DNA of 64,000 nt from NCBI GenBank assembly GCA_018816945.1, contig JAHIVC010000009.1, positions 1-64,000 on the forward strand, written 5' to 3'. The notes below the pieces were generated by a model. That model saw only the letters and a list, made by a program, of their open reading frames with translations, was not told the DNA's origin and made no database searches. Shown one piece after another: positions 57,355-64,000 of the stretch; positions within the stretch are counted from its first letter, which is position 1, and each line of letters opens with the position of its first letter. Origin of the DNA: Bacteroidota bacterium. Its GTDB lineage: Bacteria > Bacteroidota > Bacteroidia > Bacteroidales > GCA-2711565. Position numbers and translations under genes: made by a program.

Positions 57355-58590
57355 ATGAAGATTGAAATTATTAATATTGGCGATGAATTGTTAATTGGTC
57401 AGGTAATAAACACCAATGCTTCCTGGATGGCCGAACAGTTTAATCTGGCTGGATTTGAAGTGGTTCAAATAACAGCTATTTCTGATACTTATAGCCATAT
57501 TTTTGAAGCACTTGATTTGGCTAAAAACAGAGCCGACGCTATTGTAATGACTGGTGGCTTAGGCCCTACTAATGATGATATTACTAAAGAAGCCTTGTGT
57601 AAATATTTTGATACAAATTTGGTCTTTAATGAGGAGGTTTATGTTCAGGTAGAAGCACTATTTAAGTTACGAGGATTTAGAGTTTCAGAAATTAACCGAA
57701 AGCAAGCCGAGCTGCCTGCGAATTGTATTCCCTTAAAGAATATTTATGGAACTGCAGCCGGGATGTGGTTTGAGCAGGATGATCTAATTATTGTTTCAAT
57801 TTCGGGGGTACCTTTTGAAATGAAAACGTTGGTAAGTGATGAAATTATTCCTCGTTTATTGAAAAAGTTTAATCCCGGAATTATCTTAAACAAAACTGTT
57901 TTAACAGTAGGCATTGGAGAATCGGCATTAGCTGAAATTATTCAAAACTGGGAAAAATCATTGCCTCCGCATTTTAAACTGGCATACTTGCCTCAACCCG
58001 GAATCGTTCGCTTAAGACTAACTACAAGAGGAACTGATCGATCCAAACTTCAAATTGAATTAGATGAGCAAACTAGGGCATTACAAAAGCTTATTTCTGA
58101 ACTCATTTTTGGCTATGACGATGACACCATCGAACAAATAGTGGTTGAGTCATTACTGCAGAAACAGAAGACGATTTCAATTGCTGAAAGCTGCACCGGT
58201 GGCTATGTTTCGCATTTGATTACAAGTATTTCTGGAAGTTCGGGTTGTTTTATGGGATCGGTTGTAGCCTACGATAACCGAATAAAAGAAAAAATGTTAG
58301 GAGTTTCGGCCGAAACCTTAACAAAATATGGAGCTGTAAGTGAAGAAGTCGTAATCGAGATGGCATCAGGCATTCAGTCAAGTTTAAACACTGATTATGC
58401 AATTTCGGTTTCAGGAATTGCGGGTCCTGATGGAGGTACTGAAGATAAACCTGTTGGTACAACCTGGATTGCGATTACAACACCGGATAAAAAAGTTATC
58501 GCGAAAAAATATCTTTTTGGAGAACATCGTGGGAGAAATATCAGGAAGGCCGCTATCACAGCATTAAACATGATCAGAAAGGAATTATGA
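57355..58590 (+). CDS. cinA: CinA family protein / nicotinamide-nucleotide amidase
   Basis: 411 residues. N-terminal MoCF-type domain (GDELLIGQVINTNASWMAEQF, MTGGLGPTNDDITKEAL) and C-terminal CinA amidase domain (SIAESCTGGYVSHLITSISGSSGCF, VSGIAGPDGGTEDKPVGTTWIAI). It hydrolyses nicotinamide nucleotides in the NAD salvage route, and the first domain may act on ADP-ribose. A -7-like box (TACTTTTG, 57343-57350) sits only 5 bp before the ATG, so the transcript could be almost leaderless. Confidence 0.94.
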   Translation: MKIEIINIGDELLIGQVINTNASWMAEQFNLAGFEVVQITAISDTYSHIFEALDLAKNRADAIVMTGGLGPTNDDITKEALCKYFDTNLVFNEEVYVQVEALFKLRGFRVSEINRKQAELPANCIPLKNIYGTAAGMWFEQDDLIIVSISGVPFEMKTLVSDEIIPRLLKKFNPGIILNKTVLTVGIGESALAEIIQNWEKSLPPHFKLAYLPQPGIVRLRLTTRGTDRSKLQIELDEQTRALQKLISELIFGYDDDTIEQIVVESLLQKQKTISIAESCTGGYVSHLITSISGSSGCFMGSVVAYDNRIKEKMLGVSAETLTKYGAVSEEVVIEMASGIQSSLNTDYAISVSGIAGPDGGTEDKPVGTTWIAITTPDKKVIAKKYLFGEHRGRNIRKAAITALNMIRKEL

Positions 58591-58770
58591 AATATCCATT
58601 TTAACAAATGTTAATGCAAACTGTGAATGATTATATGGATATTCCATGTGACCAATAAAATTAAAATCACAAACACATGAAAAAATATTTCCTTAGAGTT
58701 GTCTAATTGAAAAAAAATCACGTAATTTGCACTCCGATTTAAAAAATGAATCTTAGATAAATTTATTGCT

Positions 58771-59010
58771 ATGTCAAAAATTTGTGAAATAACAGGAAAA
58801 AGTGTAATTACAGGAAATAACGTATCACACTCTAATAGCAGAACTAAACGTACTTTTAGTCCTAACTTACAAACTAAAAAGTTTTATATTCCTGAAGAAG
58901 ATCAGTGGATTACACTCAAGGTTTCGGCACATGCATTGCGTACCATCAATAAAAAGGGAATTTCTGCCTGTTTGAAGGAAGCACGTGAAAAAGGTTTTCT
59001 GAACAGATAA
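58771..59010 (+). CDS. rpmB: 50S ribosomal protein L28
   Basis: 79 residues: [38 protein letters not shown] is the L28 signature, and [19 protein letters not shown] closes it. It is a component of the large subunit. In many bacteria rpmB is next to rpmG; here rpmG is not in the window and the gene stands alone with its own terminator. Confidence 0.96.
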   Translation: MSKICEITGKSVITGNNVSHSNSRTKRTFSPNLQTKKFYIPEEDQWITLKVSAHALRTINKKGISACLKEAREKGFLNR

Positions 59011-59033
59011 CCGGCTTCAACTCAATATGTCCT

Positions 59034-59065
59034 GCTGTTGCATTTTATGTAGCAGCATTTTTTTT
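59034..59065 (+). terminator. Terminator of rpmB
   Basis: Stem GCTGTTGCAT / ATGTAGCAGC (two G-T pairs) followed by a run of T. Confidence 0.75.
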
Positions 59066-59200
59066 GCCTCCAAGTTTAAAACTATTTGAAAGAACCTTGT
59101 TCTTTTTGCCAAGAATCTACATCTCCTAATTAAAAAATGATTTCTTAGAAAATAATTAAGCTCAGAAAAAGTTATCTTAGCTAAGAATATTTATTGATAG

Positions 59201-61723
59201 ATGATAAGCCCAAAACATTTGATCTCCTCATTCTTGTTGCTCATAGGCTTCTGTTCTTTTGCTCAGAACGAGGCTCTTGTATTTGGTAAGATTACAGATG
59301 AGCATAACCGACCTATCGAACTTGCTACCGTTTCTATCAAAAATGAATTAAAGGGAGCAGTTTCAAATAAAAGTGGTAATTATGAACTTATCATTCCTGC
59401 CCAAAAAGAGATCATTTTGGTTTACTCTTTTATTGGATATCAACAAGAAGAAATAAAATTGAATTTAGAAGCTCACTCAAGAAAGCAGTTAAATATTAAA
59501 CTGAAGGTTTTGCCTACAGATTTACCGGATGTGGTCATTGTTGATGAGCAGATCAGAGAAAGTGGGTTGACGAAAATTGATCCTAAAACTGCTCAGGTAA
59601 GTCCTAGTATTTCGGGTAATATTGAGGATTTAATCAAGACGATGCCGGGAGTTTCATCGAATAATGAAATGAGTTCGCAATATTCTGTACGTGGAGGTAA
59701 TTTTGATGAAAATCTGGTTTATGTTAATGGGATAGAAGTTTATCGTCCCTTTCTTATTCGTTCGGGACAACAGGAAGGCTTGAGTTTTGTGAATTCGGAT
59801 TTGATTTCTTCAATCTTGTTTTCAGCCGGAGGTTTTGATGCCAAATATGGCGACAAGATGTCCTCAGTTTTAGATATTTCTTACAAACGTCCGAATTCAA
59901 ATGGAGGTTCTGCTACCCTAAGTTTACTAAGTTCAAATGCACATATTGAGGGTGTTACGAAAGATAATCGACTTTCTTTTTTATTGGGGGTCCGCCATCA
60001 ATCCAACCGATATATTTTGAAAGGCCTTGATACCAAAGGAGATTACAATCCTTCTTTTACAGATTTGCAAGGTTATGTTGATTATCAGGTAAACGATCAA
60101 TGGGTCTTGTCCTTTTTGGGAAATATTGCAAGCAATGTTTATAATTTACAACCAAGCGATCGTGATACCCGATTTGGAACCGTAAATGAAGCTTATCGTT
60201 TAAAAGTTTTTTTTGAAGGACTGGAAGTAGATCGCTTCGAGACCAAATTTGGTGCTTTGTCAGCAAATTATCACCCGACTCAAAATTTGAATATTCATTT
60301 TACAGCATCAACTTTTAGTACAGTTGAAAGTGAAACTTTTGACATTCAAGGGCAATATTGGATTGGTCAGCTTGAAACCAATTTGGCCAGCGATGAGTTT
60401 GGAGATGTGATTGAATCACAAGGAATCGGGACGCACTTAAATCATGCGCGAAATTACTTAAAAGCTAGGGTTACAAGTTTTGAACATAGTGGCCAACTCT
60501 TTCATAATGATCAGTTTTTACAATGGGGTTTTAAATTTCAGCATGAGCAAATTAACGATCGGTTAAGCGAATGGGAAATGGTTGATTCAGCTTATTTTTC
60601 CATCCCAAATCCTCTAAGTATTCCCGGAGATCCAGATCCTGAAAATCCGGATCTCGAGCTTTTTAAATCCACAAAAGCTAAAATAAATTTAACATCAAAT
60701 CGCGTAAGTGGTTTTATGCAAAATAAGTGGTTGTCAAAGAATGATCCTAGATTTTCATTTAATGCCGGTATCCGTTTTAATTATTGGGATTTCAATGAAC
60801 AGTTTTTGATCAGCCCAAGAATTTCGATTAACTTTAAACCTGAATGGAACAAGGATGTTTTATTTCGGTTTGCCACAGGTTATTATTATCAACCACCTTT
60901 TTACAAGGAAATTCGGGATTTTAATGGGCAAATTAATCATGATATTAAAGCACAAAAATCCATTCATTTTGTAGGCTCAGCTGATTGGAATTTTAAGCTT
61001 TGGACCCGCCCATTTAAATTTACGTCTGCTATCTATTATAAATATCTGGATAATTTGATTCCTTATAAGATTGATAATGTGAGGATCAGATATCTAGCTG
61101 AAAATAATGCAAAAGGGTATGCAACCGGAATTGATTTAAAAGTAAATGGTGAATTTGTTCGAGGGATTGAATCCTGGGCCAGCTTATCTGTTATGAAAAC
61201 AGCAGAAGATATCAAGAACGATTTTTATTGGAATTATTATAATGAAAATGGCGTATTAATTACTCCAATGGTAGAAAATCAAACTGCTACCGACAGTTTA
61301 TTAGTTGAACCAGGGTATATTCCACGGCCTACCGATCAGCGATTTAGCTTTTCTTTATTTTTTCAGGATTATTTGCCACAAAATCCATCTTATAAAGTTC
61401 ACCTAAGGCTGGTTTTTGGAAGTAGCTTACCCTTTGGTCCACCCAATTCAGAGAAATATAAAGATAATTTGAGAATTCCTCCTTACAAAAGAGTTGACAT
61501 TGGTTTTTCAAAGCAAATCATTGATGAAAAGACCAATTATTCAGCGAAAAATCCATTACGATATCTCAAATCTCTATGGATTAGCGGGGAGGTTTTTAAC
61601 TTATTCCAAATCAGTAATACCATCTCCTATCTTTGGATTAAAGATGTGAATAATCGAGAATATGCTATTCCAAACTATTTAACCCCTAGGCAATTGAATA
61701 TTAAAATTATTGCTCAATTTTAA
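59201..61723 (+). CDS. TonB-dependent outer-membrane receptor
   Basis: 840 residues. Signal peptide (HLISSFLLLIGFCSFAQ), then a CarboxypepD_reg-like domain (about 28-110: FGKITDEHNRPIELATVSIKNELKGAVSNKSGNY), then a plug (about 130-230: DLIKTMPGVSSNNEMSSQYSVRGGNFDENLVYVNGIEVYRP, SILFSAGGFDAKYGDKMSSVLDISYKRP). The rest is a large beta barrel ending TPRQLNIKIIAQF with a C-terminal aromatic. No SusD partner follows, and no cargo-specific motif is visible, so the ligand is unknown. Monocistronic. Confidence 0.9.
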   Translation: MISPKHLISSFLLLIGFCSFAQNEALVFGKITDEHNRPIELATVSIKNELKGAVSNKSGNYELIIPAQKEIILVYSFIGYQQEEIKLNLEAHSRKQLNIKLKVLPTDLPDVVIVDEQIRESGLTKIDPKTAQVSPSISGNIEDLIKTMPGVSSNNEMSSQYSVRGGNFDENLVYVNGIEVYRPFLIRSGQQEGLSFVNSDLISSILFSAGGFDAKYGDKMSSVLDISYKRPNSNGGSATLSLLSSNAHIEGVTKDNRLSFLLGVRHQSNRYILKGLDTKGDYNPSFTDLQGYVDYQVNDQWVLSFLGNIASNVYNLQPSDRDTRFGTVNEAYRLKVFFEGLEVDRFETKFGALSANYHPTQNLNIHFTASTFSTVESETFDIQGQYWIGQLETNLASDEFGDVIESQGIGTHLNHARNYLKARVTSFEHSGQLFHNDQFLQWGFKFQHEQINDRLSEWEMVDSAYFSIPNPLSIPGDPDPENPDLELFKSTKAKINLTSNRVSGFMQNKWLSKNDPRFSFNAGIRFNYWDFNEQFLISPRISINFKPEWNKDVLFRFATGYYYQPPFYKEIRDFNGQINHDIKAQKSIHFVGSADWNFKLWTRPFKFTSAIYYKYLDNLIPYKIDNVRIRYLAENNAKGYATGIDLKVNGEFVRGIESWASLSVMKTAEDIKNDFYWNYYNENGVLITPMVENQTATDSLLVEPGYIPRPTDQRFSFSLFFQDYLPQNPSYKVHLRLVFGSSLPFGPPNSEKYKDNLRIPPYKRVDIGFSKQIIDEKTNYSAKNPLRYLKSLWISGEVFNLFQISNTISYLWIKDVNNREYAIPNYLTPRQLNIKIIAQF

Positions 61724-61842
61724 TAGTTAACCAACTTTAGTTAAGGCTCTCATTTACAGAGCGAATATTGCTTCTTCAAAAAATATTTTATCTTTTCATT
61801 AAAAAATGTTATTTTTATGTAGTCTAAATAAGAATAAATACA

Positions 61843-61850
61843 TATCTTTG
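61843..61850 (+). promoter_or_regulatory. Candidate -7 element of superoxide dismutase gene
   Basis: TATCTTTG fits TAnnTTTG, 38 bp before the ATG at 61889. No TTTG at -33. Confidence 0.5.
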
Positions 61851-61888
61851 TGCAGCAAAACAACTAATAGGATTTATTGAACATTACA

Positions 61889-62518
61889 ATGAGCACAAAA
61901 ATTAGCAAGTTAGAGTTTCCTTCATTGAGTTACGGTTTTGAAGCCCTCGAGCCTCATATCGACAAACTGACGATGGAGATTCATTACACAAAACATCATC
62001 AGGCTTACTTCGGCAACTTACTTGCTGCAGTTAAAGATACGGTTACGGAAAATTTAGATTTTGAAATCGTATTAAAACATATCAGCAAATATCCTGTTGC
62101 CGTTCGCAATAATGGCGGTGGACATTTTAATCACAGTTTATTTTGGTCAATTCTTTCTCCAAATGGAGGAGGTGAAGCAAAAGGTGAACTAAAGAAAGCG
62201 ATTGTGGATCAATTTGGTTCGTTCGCAAAGTTTAAAGAATTATTTGATAATGCCGCAAAAACAAGGTTCGGTAGTGGTTGGGCATGGTTAGGTGTTGATT
62301 CCGATAAAAAATTATTTGTAAGTTCTACTCCCAATCAGGATAATCCATTAATGGATGTAGCTGAACAAAAGGGGACCCCAATTTTAGGATTGGATGTATG
62401 GGAACACGCGTACTATCTTAATTATCAAAACAGAAGGCCTGACTATGTTTCAGCATTCTGGAATGTAATCAATTGGGATGAGGTAGAAAAAAGATATTCA
62501 AAGCTTTTAGTTGGCTGA
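61889..62518 (+). CDS. sodB: Superoxide dismutase (Fe/Mn)
   Basis: 209 residues from the ATG at 61889 (a TTG four codons upstream is less likely). Metal ligands: H32 ([12 protein letters not shown]), His in [11 protein letters not shown], and Asp/His in [11 protein letters not shown]. The GSGWAWLGV block is conserved. Fe versus Mn cannot be told for certain by eye; Bacteroidota enzymes may use either. Cytoplasmic detoxification of superoxide, useful when an anaerobe meets air. Terminators follow. Confidence 0.95.
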   Translation: MSTKISKLEFPSLSYGFEALEPHIDKLTMEIHYTKHHQAYFGNLLAAVKDTVTENLDFEIVLKHISKYPVAVRNNGGGHFNHSLFWSILSPNGGGEAKGELKKAIVDQFGSFAKFKELFDNAAKTRFGSGWAWLGVDSDKKLFVSSTPNQDNPLMDVAEQKGTPILGLDVWEHAYYLNYQNRRPDYVSAFWNVINWDEVEKRYSKLLVG

Positions 62519-62535
62519 TCATTTTTTCATAGGTT

Positions 62536-62561
62536 GTTGGTCCTTTAACCAACGGTTTTTT
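62536..62561 (+). terminator. Terminator 1 after superoxide dismutase gene
   Basis: Stem GTTGGT / ACCAAC with a 6-nt loop (62536-62553), then GG and a run of T. Confidence 0.7.
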
Positions 62562-62582
62562 AATTAGGTTAATTAGGTGGGG

Positions 62583-62611
62583 GTCCCGGATTTATTCGGG
62601 ACTCTTTTTTT
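62583..62611 (+). terminator. Terminator 2 after superoxide dismutase gene
   Basis: Stem GTCCCG / CGGGAC (62583-62588 and 62597-62602) followed by a long T-run. Confidence 0.7.
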
Positions 62612-62662
62612 CGTGAGACTTAATTTTTGGATGTGTAACTTTCAAGAATTATAAGTCGAACA

Positions 62663-62688
62663 ATCCCGATAACGAAGTGTATCGGGAT
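62663..62688. repeat. Palindrome ATCCCGAT/ATCGGGAT
   Basis: Perfect 8-bp inverted repeat around a 10-bp spacer, between the superoxide dismutase terminators and the nuoE gene. Unlike the terminators, no T-run follows. Role unknown. Confidence 0.5.
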
Positions 62689-62870
62689 CAATTGCTTCTC
62701 CGTCGAAAGATTTTATAATACAAGTATATCGCTGCGTGCTAATTCCAAAATTTTTTCTGATAATTACTCTATTTAGATTAGGTATAAATTGAATTATTTG
62801 GGTGTTTTACGGATCGGTTAATTTATTAACATTCCCTATTTTTACGGCACTAACATTAACCTGATTAATA

Positions 62871-63392
62871 ATGCGTATATCACGAATTAGTGTTCAAAAA
62901 AGCACGACCGAAGAGGATAAAATTGATCTAAGCGTCTTAGATCCTCTAATTCAAAAGTATAAGAATAAAAAAGGCAATATGATTCCTTTGTTGCAAGGAA
63001 CGCAGGAAACATTTGGGTACATCCCAAAAGATGCTTTTCAGAAAATTTCTGCTGAAACAGGGTTGAACTTATCTGAAATGTATGGCGTTGCCACATTTTA
63101 TGCTCAGTTTCGATTAACTCCTGTCGGTAAATATGTGATTAAGGTTTGCCATGGTACAGCCTGTCATGTTCAAAATGCCAAAGCCGTTACAGAGATGATT
63201 AAAGAAGCCTTAAAAATTGGAGATGGTGAAACAACCACAGATCGATTGTTTACGCTCGAGTCGGTTGCTTGTCTTGGATGTTGTTCTTTGGCACCCGTCA
63301 TGATGATTAAAGGCGAAGCATACGGAAAGCTTGACGGCAGTAAGGCAGTAAAGATTATTAAAAATATCAGAATAGAAGAATTACAATCCTAA
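62871..63392 (+). CDS. nuoE: NuoE/HydA-type [2Fe-2S] subunit
   Basis: 173 residues with the thioredoxin-like [2Fe-2S] fold. The cluster cysteines are C93 and C98 (KVCHGTACHV) and C134 with C138 (ACLGCCSLAP). The N-terminal helical part (LDPLIQKYKNKKGNMIPLLQGTQETFGYIP) is typical. It passes electrons to the NuoF-type flavoprotein, whose gene begins 29 bp downstream. In anaerobic Bacteroidota this subunit often belongs to an electron-bifurcating hydrogenase (HydA/HndA type) rather than complex I; the window ends too soon to tell. Confidence 0.9.
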   Translation: MRISRISVQKSTTEEDKIDLSVLDPLIQKYKNKKGNMIPLLQGTQETFGYIPKDAFQKISAETGLNLSEMYGVATFYAQFRLTPVGKYVIKVCHGTACHVQNAKAVTEMIKEALKIGDGETTTDRLFTLESVACLGCCSLAPVMMIKGEAYGKLDGSKAVKIIKNIRIEELQS

Positions 63393-63421
63393 CAGGATGA
63401 AATCCATACAAATTTATTAGC

Positions 63422-64000
63422 ATGGGAAATAAGCAAGTTATTGTCGGACTTGGCAGTTGTGGAATTGCAGCTGGTGCCGGTAAAGTTTATGAAAAAATTA
63501 AAGCTTTACAAGAAATTGAAGGCCTTGATTTTGAATTAAAGAAAACAAGTTGTGTTGGCATGTGTTATCGTGAACCGCTTGTTGAAGTTATTGATGAATC
63601 TGGTTCATACCTTTACGGTGAAATCGATGAAGCCAGGGCCATTGAAATATTGAACAAGCATATTGAGCAAAATGTTCCGGTTCAGGAGTATGTAGTTCAT
63701 TCTGATTTATTTAAGACAGTTGATAATACTTTTACCGACTCCCAAGTAAAAATTGCCCTCCGAAATTGTGGGTACATGGATCCTGAGAATATTGCCGATT
63801 ATGAAAATCGGGATGGATACGCTGCAATTAAAAAAATAGCAACAAAAGGCATATCCAGAGAAGAGGTGATAAAAACTGTCCTTGATTCAGGTATTCGCGG
63901 CAGAGGAGGAGGAGGATTCCCAACCGGATTGAAATGGAGGTTTGCAAACAACAATAAATCAGCAGATAAATACATCATTTGTAATGCAGATGAAGGAGAT
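63422..64000 (+). CDS. NuoF/HydB-type NADH-binding flavoprotein, N-terminal part (cut by window edge)
   Basis: 193 codons are present, starting at ATG ([21 protein letters not shown]). The N-terminal thioredoxin-like 2Fe-2S domain ([10 protein letters not shown]... [20 protein letters not shown]) precedes the flavoprotein domain, which starts with the FMN/NADH loop [17 protein letters not shown] and ICNADEGD. The extra 2Fe-2S domain before NuoF is the layout of HydB in [FeFe] bifurcating hydrogenases. The gene continues past the right edge. Confidence 0.88.
   Translation, partial: MGNKQVIVGLGSCGIAAGAGKVYEKIKALQEIEGLDFELKKTSCVGMCYREPLVEVIDESGSYLYGEIDEARAIEILNKHIEQNVPVQEYVVHSDLFKTVDNTFTDSQVKIALRNCGYMDPENIADYENRDGYAAIKKIATKGISREEVIKTVLDSGIRGRGGGGFPTGLKWRFANNNKSADKYIICNADEGD

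Larger units (their letters stand above)
62519..62870. other. Intergenic region with two terminators and a palindrome
   Basis: About 350 bp. It holds the two terminator hairpins listed separately and a perfect palindrome ATCCCGAT / ATCGGGAT (62663-62670 / 62681-62688). No coding potential. The right part (62760-62870) is plain AT-rich sequence presumably carrying the nuoE promoter. Confidence 0.6.

Overview
The window looks like chromosome from a low-GC member of the Bacteroidota, probably Bacteroidales-like. Support comes from Bacteroidota-type promoters (TTTG, 19-21 bp spacer, TAnnTTTG) upstream of several genes, S46 and C69 peptidases, LptD/OstA-like envelope proteins, a TonB receptor with an N-terminal carboxypeptidase-regulatory-like domain, large MacB/FtsX-like permeases and many AT-rich spacers with degenerate palindromes. 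I saw no rRNA or tRNA gene, CRISPR array, insertion sequence or prophage. Most genes are housekeeping or envelope genes.

Layout. 1-7 kb: gmk (cut by the left edge) and yicC on the minus strand, a phospholipase D-type cardiolipin synthase, a cysteine-rich DUF2148 protein, ornithine aminotransferase, a C69 dipeptidase and a small lipoprotein. 7.3-14.5 kb: a minus-strand multidrug efflux operon in the order TetR, TolC, TetR, membrane-fusion protein, RND pump, with a complete promoter and an operator-like repeat set. 14.8-18.5 kb: two tandem dicarboxylate/amino-acid symporters of equal length, then phosphofructokinase. 18.5-28.5 kb: nitroreductase, S46 peptidase, RidA, then an envelope block (LptD-like, N-acetylmuramoyl-alanine amidase, MlaD-like MCE protein, OstA/LptA-like protein).

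28.7-32.2 kb holds the most unexpected genes: a gatE-gatD pair encoding the archaeal-type glutamyl-tRNA(Gln) amidotransferase. It is followed by a ClC channel with CBS domains, exonuclease III and a secreted unknown. 35.7-38.8 kb is an accessory, gene-poor island. It contains a micro-operon for a lipoprotein with an eight-cysteine tail, a TlpA-like thioredoxin and a small membrane protein, plus decayed sequence and two copies of a 25-bp palindrome.

38.8-47.4 kb: FtsX/MacB-type permease, GRAM-domain protein, radA, a stand-alone RfaE2-type nucleotidyltransferase, an AglD-like membrane protein, panD, panC, a one-cysteine thioredoxin-fold protein and a DtxR-family regulator. 47.5-52.4 kb: flavodoxin, then a 1153-residue protein that combines receiver-like domains with a PEP-synthase ATP-grasp domain, divergent from a LuxR response regulator whose phospho-acceptor Asp is replaced by Asn. 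52.6-64 kb: secreted unknown, gdhA, SirB1-like protein, nucleoside phosphorylase, cinA, rpmB, TonB receptor, Fe/Mn superoxide dismutase, and the start of a nuoE/nuoF-type (HydA/HydB-like) locus cut by the right edge.

The best candidates for unusual biology are the gatDE pair, the Cys-rich lipoprotein/thioredoxin micro-operon, and the ATP-grasp/receiver fusion next to the atypical response regulator. Assignments rest on motifs read by eye; no database search was run.
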